Source: Phymatolithon calcareum (taxonomy: Eukaryota; Rhodophyta; Florideophyceae; Hapalidiales). From it: DNA of 64,000 bases. The notes beneath the pieces were generated by a model. That model did no database searches and was not told where the DNA came from. It saw nothing but the letters and a program-made list of their open reading frames with translations. The stretch is taken from positions 434,001 to 498,000 of the forward strand of contig OZ345360.1 in assembly GCA_977006965.1 (NCBI GenBank), read 5' to 3'. Below, piece by piece: positions 44,263-54,583 of this stretch; within the stretch, counting starts at the first letter, position 1; each line of letters starts with the position of its first letter. Both the position numbers and the translations under genes were made by a program.

Positions 44263-45243
44263 TCACACCATAGCCACAGTCCTGCCGGCCGGAATGTTCT
44301 CCAGGCTCTGGTACCTTGAAGCAACATACGACCTCCACACCAACTCCTCAAAAGTTGCACCCTGCAGCTTACCAATCACGTCCACAATGCCCTTCGCAAC
44401 CATGCACTCCGAAACCGCACCACAATTTAAAAACGGGCGCAACATGACCCCCATTTCCGGCACACACTTCGCCTTCCTCATCTCCTTCTCCTTTCCCAAC
44501 CCTGCCAAAATCTTCATCGCCGCACTAGTTCCCTCCCCGATCTTCCCTTCACCAGTCACACCGAGGCGTTCTGCCTCCTTCAGCCATCCAGGAATCCTTT
44601 CGGGAGCGTCGATTGGAGCCGGAGTGACCTTTCCAATAGCCTTGACAAACTCGGTGAACTCCGCTGCCTTGGAATGCCCTTCAACCAGACCACAAGGTCC
44701 AAACTCAACAACCTGCAATCCTGCATCGTTGGCCGCTTCGCGCAGCCTACGTTGCATTCGGACGGCCTCGCGCGAACCAGCTCGGTTTATATACACGGCA
44801 TTCAAGCGTAGCCGGGAGCAAGCGTCCATCACCGCACTGACGACGTCACCGCGAGCACGGACCAAGCCGGATCCACGCGATGCAAGCGCTGCAGCGAGCT
44901 CCGCGACAGCGCCGGCAGGCGCATCACGCAATCCGGCAAACGGAATGAGGGCACCACCGGGTCCACGGACTGCATCGATGGCACCGGCAAGTGCGGCATT
45001 GTCTGCTACGCGTAGCGAAAAGTCCAACATGAGCAAAACACGTGCACCGCGAGCGCCAGGGGCAGAGGGACCACCACCGGAAGAGGAATGAATTGCAAGT
45101 CGCTCCGGGGCAGCAAGTGGCGTTGCGGAAACGGTGGGAACACGACCCGACGCGGATGAAGGGGCTGTTGAGCGGACGCTCACCGTCGGGGCATTGCTGA
45201 TTGAGCGCACGGCGGCGCTGATGGGCGGAACAAAGGCGGACAT
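44263..45243 (-). CDS. Plastid-type photolyase-like protein lacking most of the FAD domain
   Basis: 326 residues, single exon. The first about 60 residues are Ser/Ala/Pro/Val-rich with Arg and almost no acids, like a plastid transit peptide. Residues about 66-195 match the N-terminal alpha/beta (Rossmann-like) domain of DNA photolyases and cryptochromes: LLMLDFSLRVADNAALAGAI (the DLRxxDNxAL motif), GALIPFAGL, GSGLVRARGDV, LNAVYINR and GLQVVEFGPC. The remainder aligns only with the start of the helical part (GEGTSAAMKIL, MGVMLRPFLNCGAVSE, FEELVWRSY) and stops there, so the FAD-binding and electron-transfer tryptophan regions are missing. Plant proteins with a lone photolyase alpha/beta domain exist. 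Repair activity is therefore unlikely; the role is unknown. Confidence 0.75.
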   Translation of the reverse strand: MSAFVPPISAAVRSISNAPTVSVRSTAPSSASGRVPTVSATPLAAPERLAIHSSSGGGPSAPGARGARVLLMLDFSLRVADNAALAGAIDAVRGPGGALIPFAGLRDAPAGAVAELAAALASRGSGLVRARGDVVSAVMDACSRLRLNAVYINRAGSREAVRMQRRLREAANDAGLQVVEFGPCGLVEGHSKAAEFTEFVKAIGKVTPAPIDAPERIPGWLKEAERLGVTGEGKIGEGTSAAMKILAGLGKEKEMRKAKCVPEMGVMLRPFLNCGAVSECMVAKGIVDVIGKLQGATFEELVWRSYVASRYQSLENIPAGRTVAMV

Positions 45244-46116
45244 TGCTTCAGTTCGATTACGGAGATGTGGTGACGCGCGGAGAGGGCAATGTGAATGAGA
45301 TTTGGGAGATGAATACAGATCATGCGGGAATACGCTGTGCGGGTGATACTGTACGCTTCATTGGATCTCGGCATTGACCAGCGAGCTGCTCCATTCTGAT
45401 GGCGAAAGTTTCTGATTCGCTGTTTCGGACTATTTCATTGTATAAATTTATGAGTGCGTACGTGTCCACGTGTCGTACTAGGTCGGCGGCTTACACTCTG
45501 CATCTGATTGTTTGTCCTCAACAAGACGAAGAATGTGAATCAAAAATCCGCTACGCAACGTTGCGATGCAATTGCAGAGAGCCGAGGGGAGAACCGTTAC
45601 ACGTATTCAAGGTGAACGCGGACTTCTAAATACTCCGAATCAAGAACAAGTCTACCATTTCGTGTGTACCTTTAATGCAACTTGTGTATCTCATTTATTG
45701 CCATGAATTGGAAGAGCAGGCTAGCGCAGTGTTTCGGCATCGAAACGGAGATCATATTGTGAGCAAGCAGACGGATATCGTACCACTTCTGTCTGCAATG
45801 GATCGCAGCCAACGCTCCTTTTTGGGAGCGTCTAGTGTTGTGGTCCCCAATATTGCATCATTTCTGGTCTTCTGCCGTTCATTTGAGAAAGTTCTTCACC
45901 AGTCTACGCGTTGTACATTGATCCTAAGCTTTGCAAAGAGTCTGCCGTATTGCATCATCTTTTCCTGGATGCGAAAATGGTATAAGAGAGGCGCGATGGA
46001 TCGGGTGGATGACCTCTCACGAAACTCGGCGCAGCGCAAGAATCGAAACACTTGGAAGCCGTCTCCACCTTTCCGAACAAACAATTCTCGTGCTGAGAAT
46101 TTCTTCCCAAATCGCG
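45244..46116. promoter_or_regulatory. Intergenic region with a TATA-like element before the Hint gene
   Basis: GGTATAAGAG at about 45979 lies some 135 bp before the ATG at 46117 and may be its TATA box. A 76-codon ATG frame at 45399-45629 has no recognisable content. Confidence 0.35.
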
Positions 46117-48009
46117 ATGAGGTGTTACACACTTGCCGGCTTTGTGCTGGCATTGTTCGTCACAAGCACAACTTCGCTACCATTGAAGAAGCAAGATCAT
46201 GATGTTGAAGACTTCAGGAACAAGAATTGGTACGAGAAGAGAGTTGTCCACGTGGTGGAAAATGTACCTGGACAGACTACGAACAGTAAAATTCCCGAGC
46301 TTTGGGAAAGAGATGTATATGCACTCAAGGATCCGAACGGAAATCCTCCAAAACTAAGCCGTACAACTTTCAACGGAAGCTCGCAGCCAAACGCATCGCC
46401 CACACCAACGCCGTGTGTTCCTTTCTACAACGGCACTCATTTTGCGTGCCCGTCAATGTCCCCCTCCCCGCCGCCATGCGTTCCTGTGTACAACGGTACT
46501 CACTTCGCCTGCCCTACCCCGTCGATCTCTCCCACACCGTGCGTTCTTAGCTGGAATGGGACTCATTGGGGCTGCCACAATGTGGCACCGGCGAAGCCAT
46601 CTCCGACATCGGCGAATCTCCCGTACCCGTCAGCGTCACCGTGCGCCAGATACTACAATGGGACTTACTGGGTTTGCAGAGAGCCGACAATGCTCCCCTC
46701 CCCGTCTTCGATACCATGTGACAAAAAATTCAACGGAACTGCTTGGGTTTGCGTTGAGCCGTCCAGAGCACCATGCAAACTTGTTTACCATGTTAGTGGT
46801 TGGGCCTGTGAATCAAAGTCGCCTTCCCCCACGCCGTGTCATTATTCTTTCAACGGCACATCGTGGGGCTGTTACACCACGTCCCCGACGATGGCTCCTG
46901 TGCCTTCGTCATCGCCGTGTGTCTACTCGTACAACGGGACCACGTATGGATGTCATACCATTCCATCTAAGATCATGCCCTCTTCGTCCCCGTGCACTCG
47001 CGTTTACAATGGCACACATTGGATGTGTCCCTCCAAACGTCCCTCGCCCACAGAATGCGATCGTACCTACAATGGAACTCACTGGGGATGCCAGGAGTCG
47101 CGTCCTACGCAGATTCCTACTGCGATTTACTACCCTACTAATAGCAGCAAGCCAGTGCCTACGGTCAAACGTTCGCCTACTGGGTTGTGCTTGCCAGCCA
47201 TATTTAATGGGACTGGTTGGACTTGCCCTCTTGTGGACCCGTATGCGCCTCCATGCATTCCGATGTTCAACGGAAAAGATTGGGAATGTCTACTATCCCA
47301 GACTAAGCCTTCTAAACCTCCTGTCACTTACCCACAGCCGTCCAAGGCTGCCATGCCGACATATGGTCCTGCAACCATGCCGCCCCAGTGGCCGACGGGT
47401 CCGCCGACGAATGGACCCATTATTCCATCGTCTTCAGAGGACCCTATGGCTGAGCTGATGAAAATTCTGGCGTGCTTCCCAGGTGGTGCGACCGTCCAGA
47501 TGGAGCATGGAACTCGAAAGCGTATGGTCGAACTGGATATTGGCGATAGAGTACTCACATCGCATGGCACGTATTCCACTGTGTTCGCATTTACTCATCG
47601 CCACAGATCCATCGTCTCTCGGTTCGCTCGTCTCGACACGGCCAGTGGTCACTCTCTTCAACTTTCTCCTGGCCACTTCGTTTCCATCAATGGCGTGATC
47701 TCTGCGGCTGGTACTGCACGAGTTGGGGATACCCTCCTCCTTGGAAACGGAGCATCCACTACCGTCACTCGATTCTCTGTTGTTGAGAACACTGGACTAT
47801 ATAACCCGCAAACGCTTGATGGAAACATAGTTGTTAGTGGAGTTGTTGCGAGTACGTTTACAGTTGCCGTCAAACCGGCCGCTGCGCGCGCTCTTCTCGC
47901 ACCAATTGCTATGATCTTCCGTCTTTTCGGCCTGGACTTGATTGGCAACACCATGGCTGGAGCAGGAACCGGTCTCATTGCGTTCGCAACGCAGATGTTT
48001 CTGCAGTAG
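46117..48009 (+). CDS. Secreted protein with 12 C-NGT-C repeats and a C-terminal Hint domain
   Basis: 630 residues, single exon. MRCYTLAGFVLALFVTSTTS is a signal peptide. Residues about 90-430 hold twelve modules of pattern C-x3-5-[FYW]NGT-x-[WFY]-x-C separated by Pro/Ser/Thr linkers; most carry an NGT sequon, so each small two-Cys loop is probably N-glycosylated. A Pro-rich linker leads to a Hint (hedgehog/intein) domain from CFPGGATV (about residue 450). It has the start Cys, a block like hedgehog TxxH (LSPGHFVSING) and a late LDGNIVVSGVVAS motif, so N-S acyl shift is plausible. A final hydrophobic stretch follows. Hint proteins can cleave themselves and release or cross-link the N-terminal part. 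The partner domain looks like an extracellular matrix glycoprotein (inference). Confidence 0.85.
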   Translation: MRCYTLAGFVLALFVTSTTSLPLKKQDHDVEDFRNKNWYEKRVVHVVENVPGQTTNSKIPELWERDVYALKDPNGNPPKLSRTTFNGSSQPNASPTPTPCVPFYNGTHFACPSMSPSPPPCVPVYNGTHFACPTPSISPTPCVLSWNGTHWGCHNVAPAKPSPTSANLPYPSASPCARYYNGTYWVCREPTMLPSPSSIPCDKKFNGTAWVCVEPSRAPCKLVYHVSGWACESKSPSPTPCHYSFNGTSWGCYTTSPTMAPVPSSSPCVYSYNGTTYGCHTIPSKIMPSSSPCTRVYNGTHWMCPSKRPSPTECDRTYNGTHWGCQESRPTQIPTAIYYPTNSSKPVPTVKRSPTGLCLPAIFNGTGWTCPLVDPYAPPCIPMFNGKDWECLLSQTKPSKPPVTYPQPSKAAMPTYGPATMPPQWPTGPPTNGPIIPSSSEDPMAELMKILACFPGGATVQMEHGTRKRMVELDIGDRVLTSHGTYSTVFAFTHRHRSIVSRFARLDTASGHSLQLSPGHFVSINGVISAAGTARVGDTLLLGNGASTTVTRFSVVENTGLYNPQTLDGNIVVSGVVASTFTVAVKPAAARALLAPIAMIFRLFGLDLIGNTMAGAGTGLIAFATQMFLQ

Positions 48010-48689
48010 ATACTTTTGAAAAATAGGTGGGAAAGAATAACGATGTTCGCATCTGCTTTTCTGGTTCTCCGGTTCTGTTAGTTAGAAAGATCGTGGCTAG
48101 TGCAGCGCGGGAACTGGAGTTACTGAAATGTCAAATTTAAACGTTAACCCAATTCATTCATCTTTAAAAAACGCCTACACGCTTCACTTGCTCCTTCGAA
48201 GACTTCCCAGCGCCTCAAGTTATCTTCAAGTAAATCTCTTAGTCTGCGGATTATTCCTCATCCCCAACCAAGCCAAGGCTTTCCCTCCATGAGGTATTTT
48301 TCCTGAGCTGGTTCGCGAAGAGAACGTGCCAGCATAAAACGATTTTTGACGAGCAATGTTCTGGTTGTTGGTGCTGTGTCTGCGAAAAAATGAATGAACT
48401 GCATCATGTAATTTACGTCACGTCAAAAGACAGGGCAACAATGGCTATCAGAGCCCGAGTTTAAAGATTTTCGCATCGACACTTTCGAAGTACATCGAAG
48501 TAAAGCAATCATGTATGTTTCCTCCATGGTGTAGACTCTTGGTTCCCACGGGCGGATTGATTCACGGCCATTGGAGACGACGGACACGATCAAGAAGGGC
48601 AAGGAATCAGTTGGGAAGCCGTTGGGGAGGCCGTGACCTGTTTGCAGTATGTGTATGGAATACAAAAAGTTGAACGGTTGCGTCCAATG
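48010..48689. other. Convergent intergenic region
   Basis: 680 bp between the Hint gene and the PNGase gene, which face each other. No frame with recognisable content and no repeat was seen. Confidence 0.5.
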
Positions 48690-50024
48690 TCACTTGCCAC
48701 CGTCTTCGCGGCGTGCCTCAACCCACTCCTTAGTGCCAGACTGCCTGCCAGGCAAGTCACTCTCACTCGCAGCCACGCCGCCCATCGTACTCAGCTCTGT
48801 CCTTTCCAGTTCGCCCCTCTCACGGACGGCCGCTCGTTCCGTCGACACAAGCCCGTCCGCAACCTCGCGATCAAGTCTTTCAATCGCAGTCCTCAGCCAC
48901 TCTTCCCCGACAAGCGTCCGCCGACTAAGCACCTCCGTATACTTCTCCGTATACCGCCGGGTCACATCCACAATACTACCCGCTCCAACAGCGACGCAAT
49001 AAGTCAATTTTTTGCCCCATCCCCTCTCGTACAAAAGCCTCTCATCCATGATGTTCTCGCAGCTATCCGCATGCACCCACCTGCGCTCCCGCCGGCTCCA
49101 CACCTCCGTCCACACATGGTCCGTAGCGTCATGAACGCAGCGCATCACGAGCCCAGCCGCAACACAAAGCAGACCAAACGCCTGTGCCCACTCGCCGCAC
49201 CGCCCCCGTCTCGTCTCGAGCAACTTGGCCGGATCATTAAATCGCCCAAACCGAACCTGCGCCCCACACGCCTTGCACCCATGCAACTCCACCACATTTG
49301 CCCGCCAACGCCGTTCCTCCGCACTCGGTTCGACTTGCCCCATAACCTCACACTTCTCGCTGCACGACCAGCACGGCAACGCGTCAACCCATGTGAAAAA
49401 TGTGCCCTTGAACCACTTTAATAGCGCGCGCAACAGCGCTGCGTCCGGACACAAATCCAAGCCGGTGTCGCCATCTGCGACGGCCTTCGCGACGGCAGCG
49501 TCCGCCTCCGCGCGCAAAGCCGCAAGTGGCATCACGTCACGCGCCTTCGCCTGCAAACGCGCGTCATCGTACTCGACGACGGCGTCATAGTATGTACGTA
49601 TGCGGCGCAGATATGCGCGACCGGCGTCGGTGCCCCCATTGGAAGCCGTGGCACTCGCGATGGAGCTTGCGACAGGGGCACTCTGGGCACGAGAAACCGC
49701 TGCCGGGGCACCCGCGGCGCGCGGCGCGGCCTGGACGGACTCGAGGGCTGCCGCGAGGGCATCGAGTGTAAGGGCGGGCGGTTTCGATGAGACTGTGATT
49801 GCATCGCCGGCAGTGAGCGGGATTGCGGAGAGCAGTTGCGGGGGCGCGAACGGTGGGATGGTGACGCCCGACGATAGGGTTATGTGGATTGTGTCGGGGA
49901 CGATGTCGGTAAGGGAGAACAGTGCGTCCCGGAGGTCAGACGTTGTCATGGATGGCTCAAGGGGAACGTGGATGACCGTCTTGGACGGCGGCACTGTGAC
50001 GATGAGGGCTTGCGTCGGTGGCAT
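48690..50024 (-). CDS. PNG1: Peptide:N-glycanase (PNGase, NGLY1/Png1)
   Basis: 444 residues, intronless. Residues 1-80 resemble a ubiquitin-like fold (LRDALFSLTDIVPDTIHITL). The transglutaminase-like core follows: CWSC (Cys218, Cys221) and CKACG (Cys250, Cys253) form the zinc site, and the catalytic triad is Cys276 (RRGRCGEWAQAFGLLC), His303 (DATDHVWTEVW) and Asp320 (WVHADSCENIMDERLLYERGW). This is the Png1 arrangement. The enzyme removes N-glycans from misfolded glycoproteins in the cytosol before proteasomal degradation. The PUB domain of animal NGLY1 and a C-terminal mannose-binding domain are absent. High GC with Ala-rich linkers contrasts with the TE-rich flanks. Convergent with the Hint gene. 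Confidence 0.95.
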   Translation of the reverse strand: MPPTQALIVTVPPSKTVIHVPLEPSMTTSDLRDALFSLTDIVPDTIHITLSSGVTIPPFAPPQLLSAIPLTAGDAITVSSKPPALTLDALAAALESVQAAPRAAGAPAAVSRAQSAPVASSIASATASNGGTDAGRAYLRRIRTYYDAVVEYDDARLQAKARDVMPLAALRAEADAAVAKAVADGDTGLDLCPDAALLRALLKWFKGTFFTWVDALPCWSCSEKCEVMGQVEPSAEERRWRANVVELHGCKACGAQVRFGRFNDPAKLLETRRGRCGEWAQAFGLLCVAAGLVMRCVHDATDHVWTEVWSRRERRWVHADSCENIMDERLLYERGWGKKLTYCVAVGAGSIVDVTRRYTEKYTEVLSRRTLVGEEWLRTAIERLDREVADGLVSTERAAVRERGELERTELSTMGGVAASESDLPGRQSGTKEWVEARREDGGK

Positions 50025-50315
50025 GGTGGACGTGCACAGTACGCAAGGTTTTCGGGAGAGCTTGTCGGTTCTCTTTTGCCTTCGTCCTCTCCAGGTTCAG
50101 AATTTGGCTGGGTCACAACTGTAAATATGTGCCACGGCACATTTGAAATTCTAACGAATTTTCATAGTTGAAGTAATCCATAAGCTAGCTTCGTTGTCGC
50201 GCTCCCCATGAACCTCAAGTGCAACAATCCCTTTCAATTTTCCAACTTATTGACATTACTCTTAACATCCCTCCCTTTCTTTCTTTCTTTATTGCAGATG
50301 ACGTCAATTTTTAAG

Positions 50316-51779
50316 TTAACGCCTAAACTTGCTCTCGCGCAAGTTCTCTTCGTTCAAATATTGGATTATCGCTACGGGTTTCTCTCTGCACAGATCTTCT
50401 ACCGTTTTGCTCCGAACTCTGCCGATGAATTTCCGTCGACTAACAGCCCGACCCGAACAATGTAGGGCCATATGTTCCACAGTTTCCTTCACACCATACA
50501 GGCATTTCTTGCACATTGGGTCGTGAGGAAGCGGCTCATTCTCGTTGTGTCCATGGTGAAAGCTGGCGACGATTGGGCAGCAATTAGTTATGAGCTGGTG
50601 GAGTATTACCTCAGCCTGTCTATGTGAGATGTGTAGGTCTTCCGGGAGTGTCGGGATGGTAACTGGTTTGCTTCTACAAGGCGGTTTGATAATGGATCGT
50701 GCCGCTTCCATGGTGAGAGGTACCGCTTGATGTGATAGCGGGCTTGATTCCGAGATTCCCCGGCGCGCGAGCTCATCAGCAGCCTCATTTTTCGGGACTC
50801 CGCAGTGACTCGGTATCCAAATGCCTTCTATGTGAATCTCCTGTGCCATGATTTGTTCCATAAGATTCCATAGTTTCCGAACCATCTCTCCAAACATCCG
50901 CGGCTGGCCGTTGAGTGCGTCTATGCAGCTCTTGCTGTCGGTGAACCATCGGATAGTGCTGCCGCGCGATATCGGTAGACTGGATGCTGCCTGAAATGCG
51001 TGTACGGCCGCAAAAGCCTCGGCGTGGAATGAGGAGCCAATGGCCCCAGAGGACAACCCTTCTTCCAGTATCGCTTCTTCTCCGCGCAGCACCAAAACGC
51101 CCGCACCACCGACCTGCGGTGGGATTGTACGGTACATGTCGAGTGTGTCATCATCTTCATCGCATAGGATAACGCGCTGCTTCGAGGCCGTCGGGGTCGT
51201 TTCGTAGGCATGCTCGTCCCCGTCGTCGTAGACCAAGAGGACATCCGGCGGCTTGCCGCGTCGAGCTTCAAACCGTTTCGCTGCGTCGTGGTTCTGATGT
51301 TCGGTAGAGTTGAATTTCTTCAAGGTCTCGGTGTACCAACCTTCGTCCCATTTTACGGAGACGCGTTCTCCGTGATTCAGATCCCAGACGTGAGCTTGCG
51401 GTATTTCTCCCACACTTCCATCTGTCCATATTTCGATATCCGCTGTTCTCACTGCATTACGCTCTAAAATAAAGGCTTCTGTGGCGGCGCGCTTCTCCTC
51501 CGGTTCATCCTTCGCGGAAATAGGCGTTATGAAGGTCATAAACCTGTTGCTTGAGCGATCCTTCCCGATTGGCGAGTGGAATCCCCTGTGTGGTAGAGCG
51601 AGGATCCCTTTCTCGGCCAGATAATAGGCGCTTGATTCCCGCCATGACCCTACGTTGCGTCTTGGTTTGAGCTCGCGTGAGTGGGTTGCACGAGCCACTG
51701 GAGCCCCCGGTTCGAGTCGAAGTGCTTTCTCCATAACAAGAGCAGCATCCATCTCTCCGATGTCCCGCAGGCTACGCAT
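50316..51779 (-). pseudogene. LINE 3' part with RNase H and zinc-binding tail, 5'-truncated
   Basis: 487 codons remain open. RNase H catalytic residues are visible: Asp120 in IEIWTDGSV, Glu254 in HAEAFAAVHAF, Asp281 in WFTDSKSC and Asp335 in SHCGVPKNEAADELARRG. This is followed by a CxxC-H-C cluster (MCKKCLYGVKETVEHMALHC) typical of the end of RNase-H-bearing LINEs. Between the first strand (WTDGS) and the second (GGAGVLV) lie about 100 extra residues, many of them acidic (VYDDGDE, CDEDDD). Coding similarity extends upstream to about 51950 but is interrupted by a shift near 51820 and a stop, and the RT domain is gone. It is a different family from LINE A and B, which end without RNase H. Confidence 0.85.
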
Positions 51780-51950
51780 CCCTGTCAGTGCCCGAAGCTT
51801 GGCAACTGCCGTAGCTTTAAGGCAGCCGCTGGCCGCTCTATCCCTCCCTTGGTGACGGAAGTGGCGAGCTTGCCCCTTGATAATCCTTTTGGAGACGCAC
51901 GCTGTATCGAATCCTATCGTGGCTCATTCAATTTCAATGCAGGCAAATAG

Positions 51951-53269
51951 AAGCCGTGGGCCCTACCCGCTCTGCATCACGTGCTAAAACAAAGGCGAAG
52001 ACCCTAAATGTTATCAACGTTAAACCAGGGAATGCAGTCGCAGACAGTCAAGCGGTACACCGAGTCGGACCAAAGCGCTGTCGAGAAGAGGATGTACTCC
52101 CGACGTACCTCTGTCAAAGACGATTTTCGTGATGTGTCGAATCCTCCTGAAGATCAGAGAAGCTCTCATCGCCCTTTTGCAGACTCACTGAAATATGCAT
52201 TGCAAGAATATTGCGGCCAGGAGTTGCAAAAAACGGTCTATCTTATTACTCCTAGTCCCACGCTTGAAAGACCATTGCCATGGCATTGGCCTTTTTCACC
52301 ATGTAACAAATGATTACAAGCCGGAAAATCATCGTGAGATTCAAACTTGGCGTACAGATGGAGTGTAATAATTCTCCGTTTGCAGCTTGTAGCAACAAAT
52401 GAGGGGCAGACCAGGACATTCATGGGAGGATTGGCCCACTGATATTCGGTTTGCCGTTCTTGTGCGGACTCATATTTCGCAAGTGCCGAGATAGCGGAGA
52501 TGCTCCCCCAAATGGTCCTAAAATTCGTCGGAGTTGTATAATCTGCAAGCAGATTATACCCCATTGGTTTCATTTCCCAAATCGAGCTCTCTGAGAGTGC
52601 TTCATATGTCTCCATGGTGTAGTCCATTAATGACGACAAAAAGTGCTTTTTAAATTACGTTCGGTCTTGCTCCGACGACATCCAAAACACCGGAAGGAAA
52701 TCCACAATGTCGCGTGCGCTGGCGTCAGCTGGACGATGGAGCTGCCCGCGTTGAGTTTTCCGCACCCCAACCGGAATCGTGTGAGACTTATTATTTCGAA
52801 TGCATCAAATTGTCAGATATACTCGATGTCGACAAGGGAGCATTGACAAGAAAGTGCGCATATAAGATTGGTCATTTAGAGCCAACGTCGGTGTGGAATA
52901 CTGTACTATGGAGCTCTCCCAGAGTTACTGGACAACAATTACCGAAGAACTGGTTACTCAGCTGATCGACAACTTTGACGAATTGTACTACACTTGACAT
53001 CGCTCCGCCACTCCAGAGCGGACATTCGTCTCTGGCAGCGGTGTTCGTAATCTTCTAACGCCAACAGAAAGGAAACAGAAGACTGTGGGTGGGGTGTCAC
53101 CCCTTACACGTGGCATAGCAGATGCAATGTTTGCAAATTTATGAAGACGGGTCTTGTTTCTTCGTCCCGCAAAATGCTTGATGGTGCTCTAATTTACATT
53201 TAGAGTACATCCACAGGTAGGAACAGCTTTTACCGACACGTAGAGATGCTCCATGAGCTTTATGTCCTT
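51951..53269. other. No confident gene
   Basis: Frames on both strands lack recognisable domains. A near-perfect hairpin with arms GTATAATCTGC and a 2-nt loop lies at 52536-52559. Confidence 0.4.
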
Positions 53270-53366
53270 GATGACACGGAGAGCGAGTAAAGTTTCATTG
53301 TTAAAGCTCGAAAATTTGAGAAATTTAATTTCCTCAACTGAGGAAAGAATCCCGTACAATAGACAC
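53270..53366. mobile_element. Remnant right end of a third copy of the TA-target transposon
   Basis: The sequence ends with TTTCCTCAACTGAGGAAA and then ATAGACAC, resembling the right end of the two better copies (CCCTCAATTGAGGG then ATAGACAC). It abuts the left end of copy 2 with a single T between them where TA is expected. Confidence 0.4.
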
Positions 53367-53400
53367 TGTGTCTCTGGAACGGGATTTTTCCCTCATTTTC

Positions 53401-53466
53401 CTGATAGAGAGTAGATTTCGTTTGCAAAATTTTTAATTTTCGCAAACGAAATCTACTCACTATCAG
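53401..53466. repeat. Fold-back hairpin within copy 2
   Basis: Arms CTGATAG-GAGTAGATTTCGTTTGC and complement pair with one bulge and one mismatch. Copy 1 (55240-55300) contains only the sequence of the right arm (TTTTTGCCAACAAAAGCTAC and following), so the left arm is an added inverted copy. Confidence 0.8.
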
Positions 53467-54130
53467 GCTCGTCAAAAGCATCAAGCTCATGGATGTCTTC
53501 AAAATGCTTGGCAAAACAGTTTTTACCCATTGAAGTGCCACGTATGTAGATTGAGGCTCCGTCAAGTCTATTACATGATGAACACAAGAGGGTCATTTTC
53601 TTGACTTCGCTTGCACAGCAATAGTAGTCATCATGCCATCTGCAGTCTTCCGCATCTTTTTCATGAGAGTTAAGTGGGATTCAACACCTCTCCCGGAGGC
53701 AAGTGTACGTTCGTGAGTAACTGAACGTCGATTAATATTGCGTGAGTCAAATGGGTTTTCGAAGAGATATTCGGCCAGCGCTTCATAATATATTCGCTGC
53801 GTCTCGTGCTGCTGAGACTCTAGATGAACACCAGAAAAAAAGCCAGCTATCGACCTTGCTAATTGCCGGAAGAGATGTGTTAACACGATATTACCATTCC
53901 TGGGTGTGGACTTTCCTCTCCATGTCCAAACTCTCTTTGCGGCATCGATTATTCATGTCGATTTGAGCACAGGCCGAATTGTTCGTCTCGTACACTTTAG
54001 GTTGAGTGACTGAACGCACAACATGTGAAGGTCCTTCTTTGAGCAGCATACAGATGTACGGTTTCCCTTGCATAGTTACGGAGGTAGTCGATATAAATAG
54101 CAGCGATCTCGATCAACCCACATAGCCACT

Positions 54131-54157
54131 ATCTTTGACTGGTCACCAGTCAAAGAT
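54131..54157. repeat. Perfect 27-bp palindrome
   Basis: ATCTTTGACTGGT is followed by one C and its exact reverse complement. It is inside copy 2 of the TA-target transposon. Confidence 0.9.
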
Positions 54158-54583
54158 TTTCGAACTATAGAAGCACAGTGGTCCTTTTTGGAGAGCTCTA
54201 TTTGCAATATAGATTCCATTGCATACTTCTTTGTCGCGGTGTTGATGACCCCCATGAACTTGAGGTCCAATCGGAGAAAGATATCTGCAGATTCAAATCT
54301 TGAAAAGTTATTGCAAAGTATGAATAAACACAGACAATGCTCCTTGAACCGGAGTACTGTACGCGGCCACAAGACGGCGCAGATCTGCGATACTATGGGC
54401 AGTTTCACCTTCAAAATCTTTTTGCTTCTCGTCCTCTGCAGTGATCACCAGCTCAAGATGCAGCATTATCCCGAGTGATCCACACGCCGAATTCTGTATC
54501 TCGCAACCGTTCTCCGGTTACGGTCGATGGGAACGTATTGAGGCAATCCAATTTTGATCCAATGATCTCCGTTGCCATATCAA

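Noticed and set aside
44138-45091. 317-codon plus-strand frame opposite the photolyase-like gene
   Set aside because: Antisense shadow of a GC-rich gene; the minus strand shows conserved motifs.
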